A stretch of 59,954 nucleotides of DNA, from the NCBI GenBank assembly GCA_035938395.1, contig DASZGY010000095.1, positions 1 through 59,954 of the forward strand, read 5' to 3'. Origin of the DNA: JALZAA01 sp035938395 (GTDB lineage: Bacteria > Actinomycetota > Acidimicrobiia > IMCC26256 > JACDBD01). The notes under the pieces were generated by a model. It was not told where the DNA came from. It saw only the letters and a program-made list of their open reading frames with translations, and searched no databases. Made by a program: the position numbers and the translations under genes. Position 1 is the stretch's first letter. The number at the start of each line of letters is the position of its first letter. Positions 30,908 to 39,595 of the stretch are shown piece by piece.

Positions 30908-32389
30908 GTGCGCACGGTCGTGGTAGGGGCCGGCCTCGGCGGGCTGTCGGCGGCGTGCCATCTCGCCGGCCGCGGCCATGAGGTCGTCGTGGTCGACCGG
31001 GAGTCTGTTCCCGGCGGGCGCGCCGGCGTCGTCGAGGAAGGCGGGTTCCGCATCGACTCAGGGCCCACGGTCCTCACGATGGTCGGATTGCTCGAGCAGA
31101 CCTTCGCCGCCGCCGGCGCCGGCCTCGACGACCACCTGACGCTCCGGCGCCTCGATCCGACGTACCGGGCGTGTTTCCCCGACGGGAGCGTGCTGCGCGT
31201 GCGGCCCGATCGCGACGCGATGGTGGAGGAGATCCGAACCTTCGCCGGGGCGGGGGAAGCGGCGGCGTTCGAGCGGTTCTGCTCGTGGCTCGGTCGCGTC
31301 TACCGGCTGGAGCTCCCGCATTTCATCGACCGCAACTACGACTCGCCGCTCGACCTCGCCCGGGACCCGATGGCGCTGGTGCGTCTCGTCCGGCTCGGCG
31401 GCCTCCGCAAGCTGGCGCCGACGGTCGCCGGCTTCTTCCGGGACGAGCGCCTGCAGCGGATCTTCTCGTTCCAATCGATGTACGCCGGGCTCTCGCCCTT
31501 CGAGGCGCTCGCGATCTACTCCGTCATCACGTACATGGACATGGTCGAAGGCGTGTACTTCCCCGAGGGCGGGATGCACGAGGTGCCGCGCGCGCTGACG
31601 AACGCGGCCGAGAAGGCCGGGGCGACGTTTCAGTTCGCGACACCCGTCGAACGCATCACCCGGCATGCAGACGGATCGGTGCAGGGTGTGCGGCTGTCGT
31701 CCGGCGAGCTCATTGCCGCCGACGCGGTCGTGTGCAACGTCGACGTGGCCGTCGCGTACCGGTCGCTCCTGGGGCTCTCCGCGCCGAGTGTGGCGGGGCG
31801 GGGTCGCTATTCGCCATCGTGCATCGTGTGGCTGGCCGGCGTGCGCGGCACGCTCCCGGTAGGTGCCGCGCACCACAACATCCACTTCGGGAGTAGCTGG
31901 CGCGAGGCGTTCACCGCGTTGTTCGCCGACGGCCGGCGGATGCCTGACCCCTCCATCCTCGTGACGAGCGCGACCGCGTCGGACCCGTCGCTCGCGCCCG
32001 ACGGCGCTACCACGCTGTTCGCGCTCGAGCCGGCGCCGAACCTCGACGGGAGCGTGGACTGGGCGTCCGAGCGGCCGCGCCTGCGGGACGAGCTCGCGAA
32101 CCGTGTCGGCGCCCTCGGCTACCCGGTCGACGACGTCGTGGTCGAGCGGCTCACGGACCCGCGCGACTGGGAGGCGCAAGGCCTCGAGCGGGGGACACCG
32201 TTCGCGCTCGCGCACCGCTTCTTCCAGACGGGTCCGTTCCGGCCCGGCAACGTGGATCGACGCATTCCCGGCCTCGTGTTCACCGGGATGGGGACGGTGC
32301 CGGGCGTGGGCATCCCGATGGTGCTCATCTCGGGGCGCCTCGCCGCCGATCGGGTCGACGAGTGGGCGGAAAGGCGAGGGCGCCCGTGA
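30908..32389 (+). CDS. crtI: Phytoene desaturase
   Basis: 493 residues, GTG start. The FAD motif is VVGAGLGGLSAACHLAGRGHEVVVVD (starts at residue 4, with GxGxxG), followed by ESVPGGRAGVVEEGGFRIDSGPTVLTM (typical of CrtI, about 32-58). Later come YFPEGGMHEVPRAL (about 217-230) and the C-terminal RIPGLVFTGMGTVPGVGIPMVLISGRLAADRV. It converts phytoene stepwise to lycopene at the membrane. Its stop overlaps the crtB GTG start (GTGA). Confidence 0.92.
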   Translation: MRTVVVGAGLGGLSAACHLAGRGHEVVVVDRESVPGGRAGVVEEGGFRIDSGPTVLTMVGLLEQTFAAAGAGLDDHLTLRRLDPTYRACFPDGSVLRVRPDRDAMVEEIRTFAGAGEAAAFERFCSWLGRVYRLELPHFIDRNYDSPLDLARDPMALVRLVRLGGLRKLAPTVAGFFRDERLQRIFSFQSMYAGLSPFEALAIYSVITYMDMVEGVYFPEGGMHEVPRALTNAAEKAGATFQFATPVERITRHADGSVQGVRLSSGELIAADAVVCNVDVAVAYRSLLGLSAPSVAGRGRYSPSCIVWLAGVRGTLPVGAAHHNIHFGSSWREAFTALFADGRRMPDPSILVTSATASDPSLAPDGATTLFALEPAPNLDGSVDWASERPRLRDELANRVGALGYPVDDVVVERLTDPRDWEAQGLERGTPFALAHRFFQTGPFRPGNVDRRIPGLVFTGMGTVPGVGIPMVLISGRLAADRVDEWAERRGRP

Positions 32390-33234
32390 TCACGCTCGAT
32401 GCCTCCTACGCCCGGTGCCGGGAGCTCAACAAGGCGTACGGGACCACGTACTACGCAGCGACGTTCGTGCTGCCGCGCGTCAAGCGCCACCACGTCCACG
32501 CGCTGTACGGGTTCTGCCGCTACGCCGACGACATCGTCGACGACCTGGGGCCCGCCCCCGTCGACGTGCGCGAGAAGGCGCTGGCCGACTTGGGCGAGCG
32601 GTTCTTCGCCGACCTCGACGCCGGCGACTCCGACGATGAGGTGCTGAAGGCCGTCGTCCACACCGTCAGGGCGTTCGGCATCGATCCCGGCTGCTTCCGC
32701 CGGTTCCTCCACTCGATGACGATGGACTTGACGGTGACGACGTACGAGAGCTTCGACGACCTCCTCGGGTACATGGACGGATCGGCGGCGGTGATCGGCG
32801 AGATGATGCTGCCCATCCTCGAGCCGTCGTCGGCCGCCGCAATGCCGCACGCCCGAGACCTCGGCATCGCGTTCCAGCTCACGAACTTTCTGCGCGACGT
32901 CGGCGAAGACCTCGATCGCGGGCGCGTGTACCTGCCGCAAGAGGATCTCCGGCGCTTCCGGGTCAGCGTTGGGGAGCGGCGCGTCAGTGGGTCGTGGCGC
33001 GAGCTCATGCGTCACGAGGTCGCGCGGGCCCGCGACTACTACGCCTCGGCGGATCTGGGAATCGCGTACCTGCCGGCGGCGTCGGCGCGCTGTATCCGGG
33101 CCGCGCGTCGGCTCTATGCCGAGATCCTCGACCGGATCGAGGCCGCGGGCTACGACGTCTTCACCCGAAGGGCGCGAGTGCCCTCCTGGCGGAAGGCGCT
33201 CGTCGTCTCCCAGTCGATCAGGCCACACCGCTGA
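32386..33234 (+). CDS. crtB: Phytoene synthase
   Basis: 282 residues from GTG 32386. The first Asp motif YADDIVDDLG (about 47-56), preceded by YYAATFVLPRVKRHHVHALYGFCR, and the second NFLRDVGEDLDRGRVYLPQEDL (about 166-187) are both intact. It joins two geranylgeranyl diphosphates head to head to form phytoene. It is coupled to crtI. Its last 17 bases overlap the convergent hydroxylase gene. Confidence 0.93.
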   Translation: MITLDASYARCRELNKAYGTTYYAATFVLPRVKRHHVHALYGFCRYADDIVDDLGPAPVDVREKALADLGERFFADLDAGDSDDEVLKAVVHTVRAFGIDPGCFRRFLHSMTMDLTVTTYESFDDLLGYMDGSAAVIGEMMLPILEPSSAAAMPHARDLGIAFQLTNFLRDVGEDLDRGRVYLPQEDLRRFRVSVGERRVSGSWRELMRHEVARARDYYASADLGIAYLPAASARCIRAARRLYAEILDRIEAAGYDVFTRRARVPSWRKALVVSQSIRPHR

Positions 33235-33703
33235 CGGTGCGGCGGGTGCGGTCCACGTCGCGCTCGGCGGCGCGGCGACGGAGCGCGCGGGGCACGACCG
33301 GCGCGAGGAACCCGTAGGGAGCGCCGGCGAAGAGGTGGTGCACGTTGTGGGCTTCGCGCCACTGCCGCAGGAGGGCGTCGGGAAGCGGCACAAAGGGGAC
33401 CCGCCGGTGGATCACGACATCGTGCACGAGCAGGTAGGCGGCGCCGTACGCGGTCACGCCGATGCCGATCGGCACCAGGAGCGACGGCGCGTCGGGCACG
33501 TACACGCCGATGGCGAGGAGCATGATCGTCGTGGCGGCGAACACGACGGGGAACAGGTCGTTCGCCTCGAGCACGCGCCGGGGCGGCTCGTGGTGACTCC
33601 GGTGCCATCCCATCGCGAAGCCGTGCATCACGAACCGGTGGACCAATGCGGTGACCGGCTCCATCACCACGAGCGCTGCCACGGCGACCAGCACGACGGT
33701 CAC
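33218..33703 (-). CDS. crtZ: Beta-carotene hydroxylase (CrtZ-type, fatty acid hydroxylase superfamily)
   Basis: 161 residues from GTG 33703, preceded by GAGGGGGGG. Four His clusters of a membrane di-iron hydroxylase are seen: HRFVMHG (about 20-26), HRSHHEPP (about 32-39), HDVVIHRR (about 92-99) and HNVHH (about 115-119), separated by hydrophobic segments. It hydroxylates the beta-rings at C3, giving zeaxanthin. It overlaps the upstream cyclase subunit by GTGA and ends convergent with crtB. Confidence 0.85.
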   Translation of the reverse strand: MTVVLVAVAALVVMEPVTALVHRFVMHGFAMGWHRSHHEPPRRVLEANDLFPVVFAATTIMLLAIGVYVPDAPSLLVPIGIGVTAYGAAYLLVHDVVIHRRVPFVPLPDALLRQWREAHNVHHLFAGAPYGFLAPVVPRALRRRAAERDVDRTRRTVSGVA

Positions 33704-34083
33704 GATGGTGCCCCCCTCGCCGGCTCTCTCGGCCGCGACGATGCCGTCACGGCCGTGGCAGTCGCGCCGGCGATGTCGCGCTGCTTCGGTGCGGCCGTGT
33801 CCCACAGCAGCATCGTCAGGGTCAAGAGCGCGAAGCCAAAGAGGTAGTCCTCGACCGGGATGTCCCACGGGAACCGCCACCCGATTGTCGCGTGCGCGTC
33901 GTACAACACGATCGGGGCGGTGAGCTTCGTGAGCCAACCGTTCACTGCGATCATGAACGCGTAGCAGATCCCCATCGCGATCCAGTAGGCGCGTGTCCGC
34001 AGGAGTCCCGTGCGCAACACGCGCACCTCGAGCAGGACGACGCCGGCGACCGCCACGATCGCGGCCACGGTGTACTCCCACAT
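33700..34083 (-). CDS. crtYd: Lycopene cyclase subunit (CrtYd type)
   Basis: 127 residues, about three membrane helices, with FPWDIPVEDYLFGFALLTLTMLLWD (about 70-94), the PxE(E/D)xxF pattern shared by all heterodimeric lycopene cyclase subunits. It works with the neighbouring CrtYc-like subunit to form the beta (or epsilon) rings of beta-carotene. The gene is one base shifted from the stop of the other subunit (TGATG overlap). Together with crtZ the ring type is probably beta. Confidence 0.85.
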   Translation of the reverse strand: MWEYTVAAIVAVAGVVLLEVRVLRTGLLRTRAYWIAMGICYAFMIAVNGWLTKLTAPIVLYDAHATIGWRFPWDIPVEDYLFGFALLTLTMLLWDTAAPKQRDIAGATATAVTASSRPREPARGAPS

Positions 34084-34409
34084 CAGCGAGCGCGCTCCAG
34101 GATGCGCCGCACCGCTTCGAGCGTGAGGAGACCGCAGATCGGGATCACGATGAAGAAGGTGAGCTCCTCCACCGGGAGATTGCCGGGCAGCTCACGGCCC
34201 GTCACGTACTGGGCGTTGTAGGACCAGTGCCCTCGTCCGATAGCGGCGATGTCCCACGCGGCGAACAGGACCACCGTCGGCACGAGCGCGAACAGGAGCC
34301 GCCGGGGCCGGCGCCAGACGCGGGCGCCGAACACGAACTCGAGTGGCAGCGTGACGAGCAGGCATCCCGCCATCAGCAAGAGGTACTGGTACCGATCCAC
34401 GGCGGCCAT
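34083..34409 (-). CDS. crtYc: Lycopene cyclase subunit (CrtYc type)
   Basis: 108 residues, three membrane helices, with LLMAGCLLVTLPLEFVFG (about 10-27) and LPGNLPVEELTFFIVIPICGLLTLE (about 73-97). It is the other half of a split cyclase, and the TGATG overlap puts both subunits on one message. It is the first gene of the minus-strand set crtYc-crtYd-crtZ. It diverges from the ABC transporter genes with 30 bases between. Confidence 0.85.
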   Translation of the reverse strand: MAAVDRYQYLLLMAGCLLVTLPLEFVFGARVWRRPRRLLFALVPTVVLFAAWDIAAIGRGHWSYNAQYVTGRELPGNLPVEELTFFIVIPICGLLTLEAVRRILERAR

Positions 34410-34439
34410 TCTGTCTGCTGTTCGATACTCCGACCCCGG

Positions 34440-35399
34440 ATGGACGAGGGTGTCTCGGTAGGCTCCGCGCCCGTGTCGGCGAGCCCAGCCATCGAAGTCG
34501 CCGGGCTCAGCAAACGCTATGGCGCGGTGCGCGCGCTCGACGGCCTGTCGCTGACCGTCGAGCCGGGCGAGGTCTTTGGCTTGCTCGGCCCGAACGGAGC
34601 CGGCAAGACCACCACCGTCGAGATCCTCGAGGGCTACCGGCGGGCGGATGCCGGAGAGGTCCGGGTGCTCGATCTCGACCCGTGGCGCGAGGGCCCGCGT
34701 CTGCGGCCGAAGATCGGCGTCATGCTCCAGGACGGCGGCCTGTACCCGGGCATCCGTCCCCTCGAGGCGCTTGCGCTGTTCGCGTCGTATTACGACGAGC
34801 CCGAGGACCCCGAACGGCTCCTCGACGTGGTCGGGTTGCGCGAAGCCGAGCACACGCTCGTGCGGCGCATGTCCGGCGGGCAGTACCAACGGCTGTCGCT
34901 GGCGTTGGCGCTGATCGGCCGACCGTCGCTGGTGTTCCTCGACGAGCCGACGGCCGGGCTCGACCCGCGAGCGCGGGCGACGACCTGGGACCTGGTGCGT
35001 GAGCTGCGCGATCACGGCGCGACGGTCGTCCTCACGACGCACGCCATGGACGAAGCCGAGCAATTGTGCAGCCGGCTCGCCATCATCGACCACGGCCACA
35101 TGGTCGGGTACGGCACGCCGGCAGAGCTGACGGCGAGCGCGGCCGTGGAAGAGATGCGTTTCTCGGCGCCACCCGACCTGGACCGCGCCGGGCTCGCCGC
35201 CGCGCTCGGCCTGGACGCCGGGCGCGTGCGCGAGCCGCGCGCCGGCGACTACGTCGTCGACGTCGCCGCGACGCCCGTGCTCATCGCAACCCTCGCCGCC
35301 TGGCTCCGCGACCGCGACGTGACCCTCGGCGACCTGCACGCCGGGCGCGGCTCGTTGGAGGAGGTGTTCCTTCGCTTGACGAGCGAGGACCGACCGTGA
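34440..35399 (+). CDS. ABC transporter ATP-binding protein
   Basis: 319 residues. Walker A GPNGAGKTTT (about 48-57), signature MSGGQYQR (about 143-150), Walker B LVFLDEPTAGLDPRA (about 162-176), then TTHAMDEAEQLCSRLAII. The C-terminal portion is a regulatory-type extension (GRGSLEEVFLRLTSEDR). The start used is ATG 34440; GTG 34473 is a shorter option. It overlaps the permease gene by GTGA. Position next to the carotenoid genes hints at transport of lipid or pigment-related molecules, which is inference. Confidence 0.88.
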   Translation: MDEGVSVGSAPVSASPAIEVAGLSKRYGAVRALDGLSLTVEPGEVFGLLGPNGAGKTTTVEILEGYRRADAGEVRVLDLDPWREGPRLRPKIGVMLQDGGLYPGIRPLEALALFASYYDEPEDPERLLDVVGLREAEHTLVRRMSGGQYQRLSLALALIGRPSLVFLDEPTAGLDPRARATTWDLVRELRDHGATVVLTTHAMDEAEQLCSRLAIIDHGHMVGYGTPAELTASAAVEEMRFSAPPDLDRAGLAAALGLDAGRVREPRAGDYVVDVAATPVLIATLAAWLRDRDVTLGDLHAGRGSLEEVFLRLTSEDRP

Positions 35400-36124
35400 A
35401 GCCGCGGGCGCTGGCGGCCCAGACGCGGATCGAGTTGCTGCTCACGCTGCGGCGGTCCGAGAGCCTGCTCGTCACGCTCGCGATCCCGCTGGGGATCCTC
35501 GTCTTCTTCTCCAAGGTCGACGCCGTCACCGACCTGTCGGATCCGGTCGACTTCCTCGTTCCGGGTGTCCTCGCGCTGGCGGTGATGTCGACGGCGATGG
35601 TCAGCCTCGGGATCGCCACGGGTTACGAACGCCGCTACGGCGTCCTGAAGCGCCTCGGGTCCACGCCGTTGTCACGTGGCGGTCTGCTCACCGCGAAGAC
35701 CGCCAACGTCCTGCTCATCGAGCTCGCGCAGGCCGCGATCATCGTCGTAGTCGGGATCGCGCTCGGATGGAGCACGAGCGCGCGCATCCTCCCCGCTGTC
35801 GTGCTGCTCCTCGTCGGGACCGTCGCCTTCGCCGGGATCGGGCTCCTGATGGCGGGCACGTTGCGCGCCGAGACGAACCTCGCGCTCTCGAACGCGCTAT
35901 TCCTGCTCCTGCTGTTCCTCGGCGGGATGGCGTACCCGCTGAGCCGGCTGCCTACCGCGCTCCAGGACGTCGCCGAGGCGCTCCCGGCGGCCGCGCTGGC
36001 CGAGGCAGTGCGCGACGTGCTCGCGCCCGCACACGCCTTCCCGCTGGGGCACGTCCTCGTGCTGCTCGTCTGGGCGATTGCGGCGCCGATCGCCGCCGTG
36101 TTCCTGTTCCGTTGGGAGGAGTAG
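35396..36124 (+). CDS. ABC-2 type transporter permease
   Basis: 242 residues, about six membrane segments. GYERRYGVLKRLGSTPLSRGGLLTAK (about 66-91) is the coupling-loop stretch of ABC-2 permeases, followed by GTVAFAGIGLLMAGTLRAET and LFLLLLFLGGMAYPLSRLPTALQD. The C-terminus LFRWEE ends the last helix. It is paired with the upstream ATPase (GTGA) as an exporter. Substrate unknown. Confidence 0.88.
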   Translation: MKPRALAAQTRIELLLTLRRSESLLVTLAIPLGILVFFSKVDAVTDLSDPVDFLVPGVLALAVMSTAMVSLGIATGYERRYGVLKRLGSTPLSRGGLLTAKTANVLLIELAQAAIIVVVGIALGWSTSARILPAVVLLLVGTVAFAGIGLLMAGTLRAETNLALSNALFLLLLFLGGMAYPLSRLPTALQDVAEALPAAALAEAVRDVLAPAHAFPLGHVLVLLVWAIAAPIAAVFLFRWEE

Positions 36125-36130
36125 CGCCTG

Positions 36131-36745
36131 TCAGCTCGACGGGCCGCCGAGCAGCTCGGCGAGGGGGCGGGCGAGCGCGGATTCGCTCGTGAAGCCGAAG
36201 ACGCGGGCGGCGATCGTTCCGTCGGCGCGGACGAAGAAGCTCTGCGGGATCGCGCGCACGCCGTACGCGCTCGCTATCGTGCCGCCGTCATCGACGCCCT
36301 GCGGCCACGTTGCTTGCTTCTGCTTCACGAACGCGCGCGAGTCGGAGGGGATGTCCTGGAAGGTGACCCCGATCACGGCCAGGTGTTGCGCGCGGTGGTC
36401 GCGGAGCGCCTGCTTGAGGAGCGGGAACTCCTTGCGGCAGGGGTTGCACCAGGACGCCCAGAAGTTCACGATCACCGGCCGGCCGCGATAGTCGGCGAGG
36501 CGCTCGTCGCCGTGGCCGTCGAGGGCCGGAAGCTGGAAGTCCGGTGCGGCGGAGCCGACCTCGCCGCCGGTGCCGCTGACGGAGCCGGGACGCATCGTGC
36601 CGCCGCTGTCGGAGCCGTCGCCGAGCACGGCGACGAGCACTCCGGCGACGAGCCCGACCGTCAGGACGCCGGCGAGGATGAGGAGCCAGCCCCGCCTCCG
36701 CGGCCGAGGCCGGTCAGCGGGCTCGGACGAGCGTGTCGACGGCAA
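36131..36745 (-). CDS. TlpA/ResA-like membrane-anchored thioredoxin
   Basis: 204 residues. One N-terminal anchor (about 18-42) is followed by a thioredoxin fold: VIVNFWASWCNPCRKEFPLLK (active site CNPC, about 95-105), PSDSRAFVKQKQATWP and the cis-Pro loop GVRAIPQSFFVRADGTI (about 164-180). It reduces disulfides outside the membrane, as ResA does for cytochrome c maturation. The TTG start 36745 lies inside the end of ctaB (32-base overlap), so the two are one unit. Confidence 0.85.
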   Translation of the reverse strand: MPSTRSSEPADRPRPRRRGWLLILAGVLTVGLVAGVLVAVLGDGSDSGGTMRPGSVSGTGGEVGSAAPDFQLPALDGHGDERLADYRGRPVIVNFWASWCNPCRKEFPLLKQALRDHRAQHLAVIGVTFQDIPSDSRAFVKQKQATWPQGVDDGGTIASAYGVRAIPQSFFVRADGTIAARVFGFTSESALARPLAELLGGPSS

Positions 36746-37613
36746 TGGCCGCGAAGAGCAGCGCGAGGTAGGCGTTCGAGAAGGCGAACAGTCGCATGGC
36801 GCGTTTGCGAGTGGCGTCGCGCTTGAGGCCGAACGCCTGCCACACGAACGTGGCGCCGAGCCCGACCGCTGCGACGAGGTACACCACGCCCATCGCCTCG
36901 AAGCGGAAGAGCGCCAGCGTGACGGCCACGACGACGAACGTGTACAGGAGGATCTGCCGCGCTGCGCTGGCTACGCCGCGCGCGACCGGGAGCATCGGGA
37001 TCCCCGCGGCCGCGTAGTCGTCGCGGTACTGGAGCGACAGGGCCCAGAAATGCGGCGGGGTCCAGCAGAACACGATGGCGAACAGCACCCACGCGGGCGC
37101 GTCGAGCGTGCCGGTGACCGCCGCCCAGCCGACGAGGACCGGCACCGCGCCGGCTGCACCGCCGATCACGATGTTCTGCGGGCTCCGCGGCTTGAGCCAG
37201 ATCGTGTACACGAAGACGTAGAAGAGCATCGCGCTCACCGCCAGCGCCGCCGCGAGCAGGTTCACCGTGCCCCAGAGCCACAGGAACGCGATCGCTTCCA
37301 AGGCGATGCCGAACACGAGCGCATGGCTGGGTTCGATCTGCCCGGCCGGGAGCGGACGTCGCTGGGTGCGATGCATGACGCGATCGCGGTCGCGCTCGAT
37401 CCAGCAGTTGATCGTGTTCGCGCCCCCGGCGGCCAGCGCACCGCCCAGGAGCACCGCGCCGATCAGCGTGAGCGACGGGAGCCCGTCGTCGGCGAGGATC
37501 ATCGCGGGCACCGTCGTGACGAGCAGCAGCTCGATGACCCGAGGCTTCGTGAGCATCACGTAAGCCCGGACCCTCGAGCTGACGCGGTGGGCGATCACGA
37601 TGGTGTCGGTCAC
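36714..37613 (-). CDS. ctaB: Heme O synthase (protoheme IX farnesyltransferase)
   Basis: 299 residues with about eight membrane helices. The UbiA-type Asp motifs are NTINCWIERDRDRVMHRT (about 66-83; NxxxDxxxD) and the second loop WTPPHFWALSLQYRDDYAAAGIPMLPVARG (about 175-204). YVMLTKPRVIELLLVTTVPAMI at the N-terminus is typical. It farnesylates heme B to heme O, the substrate of CtaA (13374-14351). GTG start with CAGGAG upstream. Confidence 0.92.
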   Translation of the reverse strand: MTDTIVIAHRVSSRVRAYVMLTKPRVIELLLVTTVPAMILADDGLPSLTLIGAVLLGGALAAGGANTINCWIERDRDRVMHRTQRRPLPAGQIEPSHALVFGIALEAIAFLWLWGTVNLLAAALAVSAMLFYVFVYTIWLKPRSPQNIVIGGAAGAVPVLVGWAAVTGTLDAPAWVLFAIVFCWTPPHFWALSLQYRDDYAAAGIPMLPVARGVASAARQILLYTFVVVAVTLALFRFEAMGVVYLVAAVGLGATFVWQAFGLKRDATRKRAMRLFAFSNAYLALLFAAIAVDTLVRAR

Positions 37614-37706
37614 GAGTCTCCTGCGTCGACCGTCCTCGGCGGTGAATCTAGCCGCGGCCTCCCGCTGCTCAGGAACCATGCCGGCGGCCGATAACCTCGC
37701 AAGCCG

Positions 37707-38048
37707 ATGGCTTCCGACGGGGAATCGCCCGACGACGTCAAGCAGTCGATCCGCATGACAGCCGACCGCATCCTCGCGCTGCCGACGAAGGAGCTGGGCG
37801 AGCGCAAGAGCCGGGCGGGGATCGTCATCCCGGCGACGGCAACGCAGAGCCGGCGACTCGGTTGGGCCAAGGTGGTCGCGGTCGGGCCCACGGTGCGCAA
37901 CGTAGAGGAGGGCGACCTCGTGCTGTTCGCGCCCGACGCCGGCTTCGAGGTCGACATCCGCGGCGACGACCACCTGATCCTGCGCGAACGCGACGTGCAC
38001 GCGGTGGCGTCGAGCCGAACCGAAGGCCAGACGGGCTTGTACCTGTGA
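37707..38048 (+). CDS. GroES/Cpn10-like small chaperonin-type protein
   Basis: 113 residues. The beta-barrel pattern of chaperonin-10 is visible: DRILALPTKELGERKSRAGIVIPATA (about 20-45, with the mobile-loop-like region), WAKVVAVGPTVRNVEEGDLVLFAPDAGFEVDIRGDDHLILRERDVHAV (about 53-100). It lacks a neighbouring groEL and is longer and more acidic at the N-terminus than housekeeping GroES, so it may be a second, specialised copy. It precedes an SDR gene by 8 bases. Confidence 0.75.
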   Translation: MASDGESPDDVKQSIRMTADRILALPTKELGERKSRAGIVIPATATQSRRLGWAKVVAVGPTVRNVEEGDLVLFAPDAGFEVDIRGDDHLILRERDVHAVASSRTEGQTGLYL

Positions 38049-38055
38049 ACGCCAC

Positions 38056-38826
38056 GTGATCGACCCGGCGAAGGCCTTCCGTCTCGACGGCAAAGCCGCG
38101 CTCGTCACCGGCGGGACGCGGGGGATCGGACGCGCGATCGCGGAGGGCTTCGCCGTCGCCGGCGCGCGCGTGTGCGTGCTCGCGCGCAAGCCCGACGAGC
38201 TCGAGGAGACCCAGAGAGCGCTCGACGCGCTCGGTCCGGGCGCGACCGTCTACGCCGGGTCGGCGGGTGATCCCGAAGCGATCGAAGGCTGCGTCGCCCA
38301 CTGTGTCGCCGAGCTCGGCGGCGTCGACATCCTGGTGAACAACGCAGGAACGAACCCGACCTTCGGTCCGATGATCGACACGGAGCCGCGCGCGGTGCGC
38401 AAGGTGCTCGAGGTCAACCTCGAGGGCCCGCTGCTGCTGACCCAGGCGGCGTGGCGCTCGTGGATGCGCGACCGGGGCGGCGTGGTGATCAACGTTGCGT
38501 CTTTGGGCGGGATCCGACCGTCGCTCGGGATCGGCATGTACAACACGTCGAAAGCGGCACTCCTGCACATGACCCGCCAGCTCGCGGTCGAGCTCGCCCC
38601 CGGCGTGCGGGTGAACGCGCTCGCGCCGGGCCTCGTGAAGACGCACTTCGCGCGGGCGCTCTTCGAGCACGACGAGGAGGGGACCGCCGCCCGGTTCCCG
38701 ATGAAGCGGCTCGGCGTGCCCGACGACCTCGCCGGAGCCGCGCTGTTCCTCGCCTCCGAGGCGTCGTCGTGGATGACGGGCGACACCATCGTGGTCGACG
38801 GCGGCGCCTTGGTCGGCGGCCCCTGA
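38056..38826 (+). CDS. Short-chain dehydrogenase/reductase
   Basis: 256 residues, GTG start. TGGTRGIGRAIAEGFAVAG (about 17-35), NNAGTNPTFGP (about 94-104), the catalytic INVASLGGIRPS with YNTSK (about 160-164), and the end GDTIVVDGGAL are all typical of FabG-type enzymes. Substrate not readable. It is close to the GroES-like gene and may be cotranscribed. It is convergent with the next gene, with only one base between them. Confidence 0.88.
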   Translation: MIDPAKAFRLDGKAALVTGGTRGIGRAIAEGFAVAGARVCVLARKPDELEETQRALDALGPGATVYAGSAGDPEAIEGCVAHCVAELGGVDILVNNAGTNPTFGPMIDTEPRAVRKVLEVNLEGPLLLTQAAWRSWMRDRGGVVINVASLGGIRPSLGIGMYNTSKAALLHMTRQLAVELAPGVRVNALAPGLVKTHFARALFEHDEEGTAARFPMKRLGVPDDLAGAALFLASEASSWMTGDTIVVDGGALVGGP

Positions 38827-38827
38827 G

Positions 38828-39595
38828 CTACAGGAAGGCGCGCGCCACCTCGAGCGCGGCGACGGCGCCCTCGCCTTCGGCGACGAGACCCCGAGCCCCA
38901 TCGCGGGTGATCCGCTGCGCGAACAGCCGGCACAGCTCGCCCGCAGGGCCGGTGATCCGGTTCGGCGCGTCGGCCGGCCCGTAGTCCCAAGTCTCGTCGC
39001 CCGACGGTGACGTGAGCTCGACCCGGAGCTCGCCGGGCGGGCGCTCACGGCCCGCGAACGAGAACGCGTAGGGCAGCGCGCGGTATCCCAACCAGGCGAC
39101 ATGCCGCAGGCGGTCCGTGTCGACGACCGGGAGGCCGAGCGCCTCGCGGACGTCCAGGCCGTGCGCCCACGTCTCCATGAGACGGGCGGTAACGAGTGAC
39201 GGCGGGCGCATGCCGAGCCCCCACGGGACGCGCATCGCGAGGTCGAGGCCCGCGAGCACGTCGCGCTCGCGCGTCGATGTGTCCTCCCACCACGCGAGCA
39301 CATCCCGACCGGACCGCCGGCGTCCGCGCAGGACACCCCAGAGCGTCGTGTCCTCGGGCGACGCGAGCCGCGCCGCGAAGTCGTTCAGCGGTCGAGGACC
39401 GCCGATGCACGTATCGATGGCGACCTCGTCGATGTCGGCGAGGTGGGCCACGGTGTCGCGCACGTCCCAATACCTGGCCGGCGTCGGCCGGAACCAGTCG
39501 TCGGGTGCAACATCACGGAGCTCGGCCTGCAAGCCCATCTGCTCGCTCGCGAGCGCGTCGAGGAGCTGTCCGACGCCGGCCGTCTCCTGCGTCAT
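38828..39595 (-). CDS. TIGR03084-like / mycothiol-dependent maleylpyruvate isomerase-family protein
   Basis: 255 residues. The DinB-like four-helix layout with QLLDALASEQMGLQAELRDVAPDDWFRPTPARYWDVRDTVAHLADIDEVA (metal-site His about 47), METWAHGLDVREALG (about 137-151) and PPGELRVELTSPSG is the pattern of this actinobacterial family. Members may use mycothiol. The ATG is joined to the upstream gene by a TGATG overlap, so the two are cotranscribed. Substrate unknown. Confidence 0.78.
   Translation of the reverse strand: MTQETAGVGQLLDALASEQMGLQAELRDVAPDDWFRPTPARYWDVRDTVAHLADIDEVAIDTCIGGPRPLNDFAARLASPEDTTLWGVLRGRRRSGRDVLAWWEDTSTRERDVLAGLDLAMRVPWGLGMRPPSLVTARLMETWAHGLDVREALGLPVVDTDRLRHVAWLGYRALPYAFSFAGRERPPGELRVELTSPSGDETWDYGPADAPNRITGPAGELCRLFAQRITRDGARGLVAEGEGAVAALEVARAFL

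Noticed and set aside
28042..31077. Very long open frame on the minus strand running through the acyl-CoA dehydrogenase and across crtE
   Set aside because: Only the downstream part (28042-29256) has acyl-CoA dehydrogenase sequence. The rest is antisense to SCP2 and crtE, which are clearly coding, and open only because the DNA is very GC-rich.
36570..37694. Long plus-strand open frame opposite ctaB and the TlpA-like gene
   Set aside because: Low-complexity Arg/Glu/His composition typical of antisense frames. The minus strand encodes recognisable proteins.
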